Positions 7,869-16,162 of a DNA stretch of 64,000 bases are shown here, piece by piece. The notes below the pieces were generated by a model. It searched no databases and was not told where the DNA came from. It was given only the letters and a program-made list of their open reading frames with translations. Origin of the DNA: CAVXDY01 sp963721335. GTDB lineage: Bacteria; Actinomycetota; Thermoleophilia; Miltoncostaeales; Miltoncostaeaceae. Numbering within the stretch: the stretch's first letter is position 1; every line of letters starts with the position of its first letter. Both the position numbers and the translations under genes were made by a program. The stretch is taken from assembly GCA_963721335.1 (NCBI GenBank), contig CAVRIV010000005.1:62001-126000 (forward strand), given 5' to 3'.

Positions 7869-8659
7869 ACGTCCGGCCGGCGATGCTCCAGTGCGGGGAG
7901 GTGGGTCCGCACCGACGCAAGCCGGTCGAAGTCGAGGTCGGCGACCACGACGCCCTCCCCGTCGGGCGCCTGGGCGAGCACCACTCCCCAGGGGTCGACG
8001 ATCATGCTGCGCCCGTGGGAGACGGTGCCGTCGTCGTGCTCGCCGAACTGGTTCGCGGCGATGACGAACGCCTGGTTCTCGATCGCGCGCGCACGCAGGA
8101 GCGGCTCCCAGTGGTCCTTTCCCGTGGCGGCGGTGAACGCCGAGGGCACCACGATCACCTCGGCGCCGCCGATCGCGAGGCGCCGGTAGAGCTCGGGGAA
8201 GCGCAGGTCGTAGCAGACCGACATCCCGATGCGGCGCCCCAGCGCCTCGCCCACCACGATCGCGTTGCCGGGCCGCGTGGCGGCCGACTCCCGGTATGAG
8301 ACCCCGCCCACGTCGACGTCGAACATGTGGAGCTTGCGGTAGACGTGCGACGCCGCGCCGTCCGGCTGGATCAGGACGCTGGTGTTGTACGCCCTGCCGC
8401 CCGGGGCGTCCTCGATGACGCTCCCGGCCAGGATCGCGAGGCCCGTCTCGCGGGCCCAGCCGCGGGCGGCCTCCACCGACGGGCCGTCGAGGGCCTCGGC
8501 GCCCTCGCGCGACCGCGGACCGTGGATGTAGGGCCATTTCTCGGGCAGGACCACCAGGCGGGCGCCCGCCGATGCGGCGCGCCTCACCAGCTCCTCCGCC
8601 ACGGCCAGGTTGCGCCCGCGATCGGCGGCGCTGGTCATCTGGACCGCGGCGACCCTCAG
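7859..8659 (-). CDS. Carbon-nitrogen hydrolase (nitrilase/omega-amidase family)
   Basis: About 266 residues with the Glu-Lys-Cys triad: Glu in NLAVAEELVRRAA..., Lys in RKLHMFDVDV and Cys in IGMSVCYDLRFPELYRRLA; VVLPEKWPYIHG and DPWGVVLAQAPDGEGVV are also typical. Members hydrolyse amides such as deaminated glutathione or alpha-keto-glutaramate. The protein should begin MRVAAVQMTSA, but that first codon is CTG at 8659. ATG and GTG codons farther upstream lie inside the divergent nifU-like gene. CATGGT sits exactly 6 bases before the CTG, matching the leaderless pattern of this genome, which favours a real CTG start. Confidence 0.82.
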   Translation of the reverse strand: MRVAAVQMTSAADRGRNLAVAEELVRRAASAGARLVVLPEKWPYIHGPRSREGAEALDGPSVEAARGWARETGLAILAGSVIEDAPGGRAYNTSVLIQPDGAASHVYRKLHMFDVDVGGVSYRESAATRPGNAIVVGEALGRRIGMSVCYDLRFPELYRRLAIGGAEVIVVPSAFTAATGKDHWEPLLRARAIENQAFVIAANQFGEHDDGTVSHGRSMIVDPWGVVLAQAPDGEGVVVADLDFDRLASVRTHLPALEHRRPDVYG

Positions 8660-8664
8660 GGCGC

Positions 8665-8671
8665 TACCATG
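8665..8671. promoter_or_regulatory. Symmetric divergent -10 element (TACCATG)
   Basis: TACCAT on plus (8665-8670) precedes the nifU-like gene by 33 bases and gives a short leader carrying AGGAGG at 8693-8698. CATGGT on minus (8666-8671) lies 6 bases before the nitrilase CTG start. Confidence 0.5.
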
Positions 8672-8703
8672 CGGGTTGTCGGAGTCGGTCCCAGGAGGCG
8701 GCA

Positions 8704-8936
8704 TGTCGGCGGAGATTCTCACTCAGATCGAGGACGTGCTCGACCAGATCCGCCCCGCGCTCCACGCGGACGGCGGCGACGTCGAGCTGGTGGAGTTCGA
8801 CGAGGAGGGCTTCGTCCACCTCAGCATGCAGGGCTCGTGCGGCGGATGCCCCATGTCCACGGCCACGCTCACCCTCGGCATCGAGGCTGAGCTGCGCCGC
8901 GCCGTCCCCGAGGTCGAGGGCGTCATCACCGTTTAG
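8704..8936 (+). CDS. NifU C-terminal-domain Fe-S cluster scaffold
   Basis: 77 residues, the complete length of a stand-alone Nfu domain. The C-x-x-C ligand pair is in MQGSCGGCPMSTATL, preceded by the characteristic ALHADGGDVELVEFDEEG. It assembles and passes on a [4Fe-4S] cluster to apo-proteins as a dimer bridged by these cysteines. AGGAGG is placed 5 bases before ATG 8704. The divergent nitrilase shares its promoter region, and the tRNA-Pro gene follows. Confidence 0.9.
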
Positions 8937-9079
8937 TCGTGTTTCGCCAGCCGGCGTCGGTTTCCGAGCGGCATGGATGCCGCGGGCGACCCCCCAGGAG
9001 GCGTTCCGACGCCGGCGTTTGAGGGTCGGCGTTCCTGCGCCGGGGGTTGGTCCGCTAGCATCCTCAGGCCGCTCAGCGG

Positions 9080-9153
9080 CGGGGTGTGGCGCAGCTTGGT
9101 AGCGCGCTCCGTTCGGGTCGGAGAGGTCCCCGGTTCAAATCCGGGCACCCCGA
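9080..9153 (+). tRNA. tRNA-Pro (anticodon CGG)
   Basis: A complete cloverleaf: acceptor arms CGGGGTG/CACCCCG with discriminator A, anticodon stem CTCCG/CGGAG closing the loop TTCGGGT (anticodon CGG, decoding CCG), and T-arm CCCGG-TTCAAAT-CCGGG. No CCA is encoded. A TAGCAT box at 9056-9061 could be its -10 element. Confidence 0.95.
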
Positions 9154-9163
9154 TCATGCAGAG

Positions 9164-9187
9164 GAGGGCGTCCCGACGGGCGCCCTC
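9164..9187 (+). terminator. Hairpin after tRNA-Pro
   Basis: GAGGGCG and CGCCCTC pair around a 10-base loop, starting 11 bases after the tRNA. No T run follows, so termination is plausible but unproven. Confidence 0.5.
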
Positions 9188-9230
9188 GTCTCGCAGGATG
9201 AATTCCTGATGAGAGTTGGCCGTGCGCCTA

Positions 9231-9260
9231 TTGTGATGAACGTGATACAAGCGATACGTT
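9231..9260 (+). promoter_or_regulatory. Sigma-A-like promoter for the PAP2 gene
   Basis: TTGTGA (9231-9236) and TACGTT (9255-9260) are separated by 18 bases. TACGTTT recurs at 9267-9273, giving two copies of the same heptamer around the expected start site. This stretch is markedly AT-richer than its surroundings. Confidence 0.5.
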
Positions 9261-9299
9261 TTGGGGTACGTTTCCCCTAGACCCGCGACCCCCGGTGGC

Positions 9300-10139
9300 A
9301 TGCGCGACTCGCTTTGGACACACGTGCGCGGCACGACCGTCTCGCCGGCCCCGCCACCGCGGCTGAGCGCGCCCGCCCGGGTGGGCGCGGCGATCAGGCG
9401 CCCCTTCCGGAACCACCCGTGGGCGTTCGAGGTGGCCCTCTTCGCGATCGCGCTCCTGATCTACCAGGCCTCGCGCGCGCTGGTCATGGGACGACCCTCC
9501 ACGGCCTTCGAGAACGCGGCCGGGATCATCAACTGGGAGAAGAGCTCGGGCCTGTTCGTGGAGACGGGCATCCAGCAGTGGGTGCTCAACCACATCCAGC
9601 TCGCCGAGGCCCTGAACTACTTCTACATGTACGCCCACTGGACCGTGACGCCGCTGTTCTTCATCTGGCTCTACAAGCGGCGCGCCCGGGTCTACCCCTA
9701 CGTGCGGAACGCGTTCTTCGCCGCGAACGGGATCGCGCTGATCGTCTACATGGTCTACCCGGTCGCCCCGCCGCGGCTGATGGGGGCCGGCGACGGGTTC
9801 GTCGACTCGCTCAAGAAGGTCAGCGACATCGACCTGCACGGCGGCGTCTTCGCCGGGTGGTTCAACCCGCACGCCGCGGTGCCCTCGATGCACTTCGGCT
9901 ACGCCCTGATGATCGGCATGGTCGGCCTGGTGCTGCTGCGCTCGTGGCCGCTGCGGCTGCTCGCGCTGGCGTATCCCGGCGTGGTCTTCCTCACGATCAC
10001 CGGGACGGCCAACCACTACGTGACCGACGCCCTCGCGGGCGGCCTGGTGGTGGCCCTCGGCTTCATCGGCGTGTGGGCGTGGGGCGCGTGGCGCGAGCGC
10101 ATGAGGGTGCACGCGCGTCTGATCCAGACCACCCGCTGA
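9300..10139 (+). CDS. PAP2-superfamily membrane phosphatase/phosphotransferase
   Basis: 279 residues with about six membrane helices. The PAP2 motifs are in the Aur1/inositol-phosphotransferase form: AAVPSMHFGYAL (PSxH) and ITGTANHYVTDALAG (H-x3-D). Such enzymes dephosphorylate isoprenyl or lipid phosphates, or move phospho-head groups. The active-site loops face the outer side. ATG 9300 is chosen because residues before it are absent from the conserved N-terminus and because the promoter lies at 9231-9260. A short helical gap follows, then the promoter of the next gene. Confidence 0.82.
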   Translation: MRDSLWTHVRGTTVSPAPPPRLSAPARVGAAIRRPFRNHPWAFEVALFAIALLIYQASRALVMGRPSTAFENAAGIINWEKSSGLFVETGIQQWVLNHIQLAEALNYFYMYAHWTVTPLFFIWLYKRRARVYPYVRNAFFAANGIALIVYMVYPVAPPRLMGAGDGFVDSLKKVSDIDLHGGVFAGWFNPHAAVPSMHFGYALMIGMVGLVLLRSWPLRLLALAYPGVVFLTITGTANHYVTDALAGGLVVALGFIGVWAWGAWRERMRVHARLIQTTR

Positions 10140-10199
10140 CGCCCTCCGCCGGGGTGCCCGCGCGACCGGATGTCGTCCGCACAGAGCGGCTAACGTGGC

Positions 10200-10228
10200 T
10201 TGACAATGAGCCTCGACGGGTCGATAAC
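10200..10228 (+). promoter_or_regulatory. Consensus -35 promoter with long structured leader
   Basis: TTGACA (10200-10205), 17-base spacer, GATAAC (10223-10228). The leader of roughly 120 bases carries two hairpins: AGGCC/GGCCT at 10255-10268 and CCAGCCG/CGGCTGG at 10296-10321. The second ends about 25 bases before the Shine-Dalgarno sequence. Confidence 0.6.
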
Positions 10229-10358
10229 CCCTGGTACATGGAAGCTCGAGCCTCAGGCCTCCGGGCCTAGACCGCCGGCTCGCCGTGACCCGTCCCCAGC
10301 CGAGAGTGTCCCGACGGCTGGCGAGTGAGCGGGTCCTCATCCCATCGAGGAGGTCATC

Positions 10359-10556
10359 GTGGCCAATCACCTCACCCCGGACGAGCTGTCCGAGGCGCTT
10401 GGGCTCGCCCGCAAGCAGGTCGTGCGTCTCTGCGTGGAGACGTCGGTGCCGATCTACAACGGGCGCATCGACAAGACCCTGTTCGTGAGATCGGTGACGG
10501 CCGCAGGCCACCGGCTTCCCGACCACGCGGAGGATCTGCTCCAGACCACCGCATAG
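10359..10556 (+). CDS. Small helix-turn-helix-like protein
   Basis: 65 residues beginning VANHLTPDELSEALGLARKQ, which reads like the recognition region of excisionase/MerR-type winged helices (helix, turn, LARKQVVRLCVETSVPIYNGRID). A good ribosome-binding site (GAGGAGG) precedes GTG 10359, and the gene has one of the few consensus -35 boxes here. I do not recognise the family. Its stop overlaps the apparent start of the carboxypeptidase (ATAG), so the pair may be translationally coupled. Confidence 0.65.
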   Translation: MANHLTPDELSEALGLARKQVVRLCVETSVPIYNGRIDKTLFVRSVTAAGHRLPDHAEDLLQTTA

Positions 10557-11845
10557 GCGGTCCGCGGGGACGGGCGCTCCTCGCGGCGCTCGTCGCGGTC
10601 GCCGTCCTCGCTCCGGTCGCCTCGGCCCGCGCCGGGGGCCAGGTCCAGAGCGCAATCTCGGCCTTCACCGGGGCGAACCCCGCCACCTCCGCCCTGGTGT
10701 GGAGGATCGACGGGGACGCACGCGTCCCCGTCGCGAGCTTCCGTCCGGATACGCCCCGCATCCCGGCGTCCACGATGAAGCTCGTCACGAGCGCCGGCGC
10801 GCTGATCGAGCTCGGCCCCGGCTTCCGCTTCCAGACCCACCTCTACGCACCCACGACGAGCACCCAGCGGGGGCGCGTCCTCACCGGCCCCATCTATCTG
10901 CGGGGCTCCGGGGATCCGGTCCTCGCCACCCGTACCTACGGGAACCGCTACCTGCCCGGGAGGGCGACCCGGCTGGCCTCGCTGGCACGGCAGGTGCACG
11001 CCCGGGGGATCCGCATCGTCCGCGGCCCGATCGTGGCCGACGAGCGCCTGTTCGACTCGCGCCGCATGGGGCCGGGCTGGCCCTCCTACTACTCGGCCTA
11101 CATCACGCCGCTGTCGGCCCTCCCGACGAACCAGGACTTCGCGGGCAACGTGCGGGGCGCCTACGTCACGAGCCCACCGCTCGCCGCGGCCCAGCGGCTG
11201 CGGGCGACGCTCTCCGGCTTCGGGATCGCCCAGAGGGGGCCGCTGAGGGTGGGCGCGGCGCCGGCGTCGGGGCGCATCCTCGCCACCGCCACCTCCCCGC
11301 CGCTGCCGGCCATCGTGCACGCGATGAACCTCGACAGCGACAACTTCATCGCCGAGACCCTGGCCAAGGACGTCGGCGCCTACGGCGCCGGCCGGGGCTC
11401 CACACGCGCCGGGGTCACCCACACCGCGGCCCTGCTGCGGGGCCGGGGGATCCTGACCGCGCAGGACCGGCTGGTGGACGGCTCGGGCCTGTCGCGGTCC
11501 AACCGGGTGAGCGCCTCGTCGCTGGTGCGCCTGATCGCGGCAGCCGATGCCGACCCGGTCTGGGGCGCCCCGCTCATGGGCTCGCTGGCGCGGGGCGGCG
11601 AGGGGACGCTGATCCACCGCTTCCGCTCGGGGCCGGCCACCAAGCGCGTGCGGGCGAAGACCGGCTCGCTCAACGGGGTGAGCGCGCTGGCGGGACGGGT
11701 CGTGAGCCGGCGGGGCCAGAGGTATGCCTTCGCGCTCCTCATGAACAGCTCCGACATCGCGGGGGCGTACGCGACCCAGGACCGCGTGGTCACGCTGCTG
11801 GCGTCGGGCTCCGAGGACCTCGTGGCCTCAGCACGGTCGCGCTGA
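10553..11845 (+). CDS. dacB: D-alanyl-D-alanine carboxypeptidase/endopeptidase (PBP4, S13 family)
   Basis: About 430 residues: signal peptide (RALLAALVAVAVLAPVASARA), then the three penicillin-binding motifs: SxxK in ASTMKLVTSAGAL, SxN in MNLDSDNFIAETLA and KTG in VRAKTGSLNGVSALAG. The family's insert domains lie between the first two. It trims or cleaves peptidoglycan cross-links outside the membrane. No ATG, GTG or TTG exists in frame before the signal peptide; the only codon in position is ATA at 10553, overlapping the previous stop as ATAG. The 3' end overlaps the convergent membrane-protein gene by 56 bases. Confidence 0.85.
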   Translation: MGGPRGRALLAALVAVAVLAPVASARAGGQVQSAISAFTGANPATSALVWRIDGDARVPVASFRPDTPRIPASTMKLVTSAGALIELGPGFRFQTHLYAPTTSTQRGRVLTGPIYLRGSGDPVLATRTYGNRYLPGRATRLASLARQVHARGIRIVRGPIVADERLFDSRRMGPGWPSYYSAYITPLSALPTNQDFAGNVRGAYVTSPPLAAAQRLRATLSGFGIAQRGPLRVGAAPASGRILATATSPPLPAIVHAMNLDSDNFIAETLAKDVGAYGAGRGSTRAGVTHTAALLRGRGILTAQDRLVDGSGLSRSNRVSASSLVRLIAAADADPVWGAPLMGSLARGGEGTLIHRFRSGPATKRVRAKTGSLNGVSALAGRVVSRRGQRYAFALLMNSSDIAGAYATQDRVVTLLASGSEDLVASARSR

Positions 11846-12626
11846 TCAGCAGCAGCACCCCGGCCGCCGCCAGGGCGATCGTCGCGAGCCACCAGCCGTC
11901 CATCAGCTCCACCGCCAGGCGCCACGCCAGCTCATCGTCCGGCGCGGGGACCCGCGAGCGGGCCACGTCGGGCACCAGCCTGCGCGCCAGCGCCGGAACG
12001 GCCGCGGCCACCACGAGCACCGCTCCGATCCAGGCCGTCGTGGCGCGCGTGCGCTCGGCGAGCGCGATGGCGATCGCGAGCAGCGCCGCGGCCGCGAGGG
12101 CGAGCAGGCCCACGATGGCCGGGGTGCGGTCGGCGATCCTGGCGCCCGGAATCCCCGGGGCCTCGACGCCGGTGGCCAGTTGGATGTCCGGCAGCGACGC
12201 CTCACCCTCGGCGGGCACCGCCAGGCTCTGGTCGAGGCCGGCGAGCTCCTGGGCCACCAGCTCCCGCAGCGCCCCGAGGTCGATGCTGACCGGCTCCCCC
12301 GAGAGCTCCAGGAACTCGCGGTGGGCACGTGTGAGCTCCGGCGCGAGCGCGGCGGCGAAGGCCGGGCTGGCGACCACCCGCCCGACGAGCGCGTCGATGG
12401 CCGCCCGGCTCACGAACGAGCCGGCCGGGTCGCCCGGGACGCCCACCTCGGCGATCACGCGGATCCCGATGGCGTCCCGTCCCTCGGGCGCGCGGAGGGC
12501 GACGATGGCGTCGTCGGTGAATCGCTCCTCGTCGAGCAGGTCCCGGCCGGCGGTCCACAGCAGCGCGGAGGCCAGCGCCGCGACGATCCCCACGGTCGCC
12601 GTCACGACGACGAGGAGCCCCCTCAT
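11790..12626 (-). CDS. Membrane protein with extracytoplasmic loop, unknown function
   Basis: 278 residues: N-terminal hydrophobic segment (LLVVVTATVGIVAALASALLW), a soluble region of about 130 residues with conserved-looking FTDDAIVALRAPEGRDAI, then three C-terminal membrane helices. The pattern resembles uncharacterised actinobacterial integral membrane proteins whose extracytoplasmic part repeats a helical hairpin. ATG 12626 overlaps the ligA stop as ATGA, making it the last gene of the rplQ-ligA run. Confidence 0.65.
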   Translation of the reverse strand: MRGLLVVVTATVGIVAALASALLWTAGRDLLDEERFTDDAIVALRAPEGRDAIGIRVIAEVGVPGDPAGSFVSRAAIDALVGRVVASPAFAAALAPELTRAHREFLELSGEPVSIDLGALRELVAQELAGLDQSLAVPAEGEASLPDIQLATGVEAPGIPGARIADRTPAIVGLLALAAAALLAIAIALAERTRATTAWIGAVLVVAAAVPALARRLVPDVARSRVPAPDDELAWRLAVELMDGWWLATIALAAAGVLLLISATVLRPRGPRSPTPAA

Positions 12627-14695
12627 CCCGCCGGGGCACGCTCCGGCGGTGGCCGGCCTCCGTCCAGGATCTCGAGGAACGCCTGCTCGTCCACGACCGG
12701 CACGCCCAGCTGCTCGGCCTTCTGCAGCTTGGAGCCGGGATCGACCCCCGCCACCACGAACCCGGTCAACCTGCTGACCGATCCGGTCACCTTCCCGCCG
12801 GCGGCGACGACCGCCCGCTTGGCATCGTCGCGGCTCATCGCCTCGAGGCCCCCGGTCAGGACGACGGCGCGTCCGGTGAGGGGGCCCTCCTCGCGCGGCG
12901 CGGGGACGTCGGCCTCCACCGTGAGCCCCGCGGCGCGCAGCCGCTCCAGCAGGGCCCGGTTGGCGTCGGACGAGAGGAACTCCCGCACCGACTCGGCGAC
13001 GACCGGTCCCACCCCCTCGGCCTCGGCCAGGGCCTGCGCGTCGGCCGCCAGCAGCGCGTCGAGCGACGGGCACACCGCGACGATCGCCTCGGCGGTGACG
13101 TCGCCGACGTGCCGGATGCCGAGCCCGTAGAGCACCCGGGGCCAGGGGCGCTCCTTGGACGCCTCGATCGCGGCGAGCAGGTTGTCCACCGAGAGGTCCT
13201 TGAACCCCTCCATGGCGACCAGCTCGTCACGATGCCCGTGGAGGTCGAAGATGTCGGCGAAGCTCCGGACCAGGCCCGCCTCCCAGAAGCGCCGGATGGT
13301 CTTCTCGCCCAGCCCCTCGATGTCCAGCGCCCCGCGCGAGGCGAAGTGGAACAGCCCCTGCTGGATCTGCGCCGGGCAGGAGCGGTTGGGGCATCGGATC
13401 TGCACCTCGCCCGGAGGCTGGACGAGGGGGGTGTCGCAGGCCGGACACCGGTCGGGCATCACGAACGGCCTCTCGGAGCCGTCGCGCTCCTGGGGGAGGG
13501 GAGCCACCACCTGCGGGATCACGTCGCCGGCCCGCTGGACGATGACCCGATCGCCGATCCGCAGGTCCTTCCGGGCGATGTCCTCCTGGTTGTGGAGCGT
13601 GGCGAGCTTGACCGTCGCACCGCCGACCTGCACCGGCTCGAGCGCGGCGAAGGGCACCAGAGCTCCCGTGCGCCCCACGTTCACCTGGATGTCCCGCAGC
13701 CTCGTCGTGGCGGTCGTGGGCGCGAACTTGTACGCGATGGCCCAGCGGGGAGCGCGCCCCACGGCGCCCAGGCGGTCCTGCACGTCCACGTCGTCGATCT
13801 TGACCACGGCCCCGTCGATGTCGAAGTCCACCGACCCGCGGCGATCCTCCCAGGCGGCGCACTCGGCCTGAACCTCCTCGATCGTCCCCACCAGGGTGAT
13901 GTCGGGGTTCACCCGGAAGCCCGCGCCGCGCAGCCATTCGAGGGCGGCCGACTGCGTGGGCAGCTCGAGGCCCTCGACGTGGCCCACCCCGTAGCACCAG
14001 ATCGACAGGGGCCGCGCGGCCGTGGCCGCCGGGTCGAGCTGCCGCAGGCTGCCGGCGGCGGAATTGCGCGGGTTGGCGAAGGTCGGCAGGCCCGCCTCGG
14101 CGCGGCTGGCGTTGAGCTCCGCGAACGCGGCCAGGGGCAGGTAGACCTCGCCGCGCACCTCGACCACCGCGGGCGGCCGCTCGCCCTCCGGCGTGCGGAG
14201 CACCTGCGGGATGGCCCGGATCGTGCGCAGGTTGGCGGTGACGTCCTCGCCGATGACCCCGTCCCCGCGCGTGGCGCCCTGCACGAAGCGGCCGTCCTCG
14301 TAGGTGAGCGAGATCGCGAGGCCGTCGATCTTCGGCTCCACGCCGAAGCGCACCTCGCGCGATCCGAGCCCCTCCTGCTCCATGACCGTGCGGGCGCGCC
14401 GGTACCAGGCGTTCAGCTCCTCGGAGCCGCGGGCGTTGGCCAGGCTGAGCATCGGCCGCCGGTGCCGCACCGGGGCGAACCGCTCGGACGGAGCCGCGCC
14501 GACGCGCTGGGTGGGCGAGTCGGGAGAGAGCAGCTCGGGGTGCTCGGCCTCGAGCGCCTCCAGCTCGCGCATCCACCCGTCGTACACCGCGTCGTCGACC
14601 GTGGGGTCGTCGCGAACGTAGTAGTCGTGGTTGGCCTGGTCGATCCGCTCCCGCAGCTCGGCGACCCGGGGGGCCGGGTCCGGTGCCTCAGCCAC
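12623..14695 (-). CDS. ligA: NAD+-dependent DNA ligase LigA
   Basis: 690 residues, full family length. In order: NAD-binding Ia domain (ANHDYYVRDDPTVDDAVYD), adenylation domain with the nucleophilic Lys in FGVEPKIDGLAISL, OB fold, four-cysteine zinc finger (CPACDTP ... RCPNRSCPAQ), helix-hairpin-helix repeats (GLGIRHVGDVTAEAI, AEGVGPVVAESV) and a C-terminal BRCT domain (LTGRAVVLTGGLEAMSRDDA). It seals nicks in replication and repair. GTG 14695 overlaps the phosphatase gene by 8 bases, which suggests cotranscription with it. Confidence 0.97.
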   Translation of the reverse strand: MAEAPDPAPRVAELRERIDQANHDYYVRDDPTVDDAVYDGWMRELEALEAEHPELLSPDSPTQRVGAAPSERFAPVRHRRPMLSLANARGSEELNAWYRRARTVMEQEGLGSREVRFGVEPKIDGLAISLTYEDGRFVQGATRGDGVIGEDVTANLRTIRAIPQVLRTPEGERPPAVVEVRGEVYLPLAAFAELNASRAEAGLPTFANPRNSAAGSLRQLDPAATAARPLSIWCYGVGHVEGLELPTQSAALEWLRGAGFRVNPDITLVGTIEEVQAECAAWEDRRGSVDFDIDGAVVKIDDVDVQDRLGAVGRAPRWAIAYKFAPTTATTRLRDIQVNVGRTGALVPFAALEPVQVGGATVKLATLHNQEDIARKDLRIGDRVIVQRAGDVIPQVVAPLPQERDGSERPFVMPDRCPACDTPLVQPPGEVQIRCPNRSCPAQIQQGLFHFASRGALDIEGLGEKTIRRFWEAGLVRSFADIFDLHGHRDELVAMEGFKDLSVDNLLAAIEASKERPWPRVLYGLGIRHVGDVTAEAIVAVCPSLDALLAADAQALAEAEGVGPVVAESVREFLSSDANRALLERLRAAGLTVEADVPAPREEGPLTGRAVVLTGGLEAMSRDDAKRAVVAAGGKVTGSVSRLTGFVVAGVDPGSKLQKAEQLGVPVVDEQAFLEILDGGRPPPERAPAG

Positions 14696-15347
14696 GGCCG
14701 AGGCAGACCGACACGAGCTCGTCCGGCGTCGCCACGACCCGGTCGGGGCCCTCGGCCTCGAGGTCGGGGCGCGCGAAGAAGCCCCAGGTCACCGCGATCG
14801 TGACGACGCCGGCCGCGCGGCCGGCCTGGATGTCGAACGGCGCGTCGCCCACGTAGCAGGCCCCCGAGGGCGTGCCCCCCAGGCGCACGAGGGCCTCGAG
14901 GACCGGTGCCGCGTGGGGCTTGTGACGGGTCGTGTCGTCGGCGGCGATGACGACGTCGAAGAGCTCGCCCAGGCGTGGCAGGACGCCCCACGCCAGATCC
15001 ACCGCGTCGCGGCTCTTGGACGTCACGATCCCGAGCCGGCGGCCGGCATCGCGCAGCTCGCGCAGCGCCTCCTCCACCCCGTCATAGGCGAGCAGCAGCG
15101 CGGAGGTGTTCGCGTGATTCCACTCGCGGTAGACCCGGTAGAGCTCGTCCGAGTGCTGCGGTGAGAAGACCTGCATCTGCTCCTGCAGCGGGCGACCGAC
15201 GTTCGCCACCAGGCGATCGTCGGACCAGTCCTCTCCCAGCACCTCGCGCACGGCGTGACGATGCGACTCGCGGATGAGCGCCACCGAGTTGACCACCGTG
15301 CCGTCCAGGTCGAGCAGGATCGGGTCGAACCCCTTCCGCGCGCTCAC
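14688..15347 (-). CDS. HAD-family phosphatase (phosphoglycolate phosphatase/PpaX-like)
   Basis: 219 residues with the HAD motifs: I, ILLDLDGTVVNS; II, LGIVTSKS; III, the Lys in TTRHKPHAAPV; IV, CYVGDAPFDIQAG. The helical cap between motifs I and II is the C1 type of Gph/PpaX enzymes. Candidate substrates are phosphoglycolate from DNA repair or pyrophosphate; sequence alone does not decide. The gene overlaps surE by 4 bases (GTGA) and ligA by 8. Confidence 0.85.
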   Translation of the reverse strand: MSARKGFDPILLDLDGTVVNSVALIRESHRHAVREVLGEDWSDDRLVANVGRPLQEQMQVFSPQHSDELYRVYREWNHANTSALLLAYDGVEEALRELRDAGRRLGIVTSKSRDAVDLAWGVLPRLGELFDVVIAADDTTRHKPHAAPVLEALVRLGGTPSGACYVGDAPFDIQAGRAAGVVTIAVTWGFFARPDLEAEGPDRVVATPDELVSVCLGRG

Positions 15348-16162
15348 CTGCTCCTCACGGCGGGGTGGTCCAGCAGGTCGGCGAGCGACATCCGCTCCAG
15401 CAGGTTCATGCCGTCGAGGTCGGTCAGGTCGAAGTGCAGCGGGGTCACCGAGATCTCGGCGCGCTCGATCGCGGCGAAGTCGGTGCCCTCCTCGCGCTGG
15501 TAGGTCGCCTGGGAGCCGTAGATCGTGAACCGCCGCCGGTTGCCCTCGGTGTGCTCCAGGATGAGCTCGTCGTTGTAGATGCGCTGGCCGAGACGCGTGA
15601 CGCTGGCCCCGGTCACCCGCTCGGGCGGGAGCCCCGGCGCGTTCACGTTGAGCACCACCCGGCGCGGAAAGGTCGCTCGCGAGACCACCGGCACGAGCTG
15701 GGCCGTGAAGCGGGCGACCGCGCGGAAGTCGTAGGCCGACCCGTCCCACTGGTCCGCGGACTGGTCGACCGCCTGGGCCGAGACGGCGATGGCGGGCCAG
15801 CCGAGCATGATGCCCTCCAGGGCGGCCGCGACCGTGCCCGAGTAGGTCACGTCGTCGCCCAGGTTCATGCCCAGGTTGATGCCGCTCACCACGACGTCGG
15901 GCCGGTCCCCCAGCAGGCCGAGGGTGGCGAAGCGGACGCAGTTGACCGGGGTGCCGTCGGTGGCGAGCGCCGGCGAGCCGTCGGCCAGCTGCACCTCCTC
16001 CACGTGAAGCGCGTTGTGGATGGTGATGCCGCGGCCGATGGCGCTGCGGTTGCCGTCGGGGGCGATGACGCTGACGCGACCGAGGGGCTCCAGCGCCTGC
16101 TTCAGCGCGAGGAGCCCGGGGGAGTTCACGCCGTCGTCGTTCGTGACGAGGATGTGGGTCAC
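15344..16162 (-). CDS. surE: 5'/3'-nucleotidase SurE
   Basis: 272 residues. The metal-binding N-terminus ILVTNDDGVNSPG is intact, followed by the acid/Asn-rich loops VVSGINLGMNLGDDVTYSGTV and NVNAPGLPPERV. It removes phosphate from nucleoside monophosphates and exopolyphosphates and is linked to stationary-phase survival. GTG 16162 overlaps the truA stop (GTGA). The position between truA and the HAD/ligA genes suggests a nucleotide-salvage and repair operon. Confidence 0.95.
   Translation of the reverse strand: MTHILVTNDDGVNSPGLLALKQALEPLGRVSVIAPDGNRSAIGRGITIHNALHVEEVQLADGSPALATDGTPVNCVRFATLGLLGDRPDVVVSGINLGMNLGDDVTYSGTVAAALEGIMLGWPAIAVSAQAVDQSADQWDGSAYDFRAVARFTAQLVPVVSRATFPRRVVLNVNAPGLPPERVTGASVTRLGQRIYNDELILEHTEGNRRRFTIYGSQATYQREEGTDFAAIERAEISVTPLHFDLTDLDGMNLLERMSLADLLDHPAVRSR

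Noticed and set aside
3957..8537. A minus-strand frame open for about 1,500 codons
   Set aside because: Only its last 469 codons match a protein family; the rest is antisense to nagA and the 444-residue protein and reads as low-complexity Arg/Ala/Gly, typical of stop-poor frames in GC-rich DNA.
9080..9187. tRNA-Pro 3' end as an integration site
   Set aside because: No integrase and no repeat of the tRNA 3' end were seen in the window, and flanking genes are housekeeping in type.
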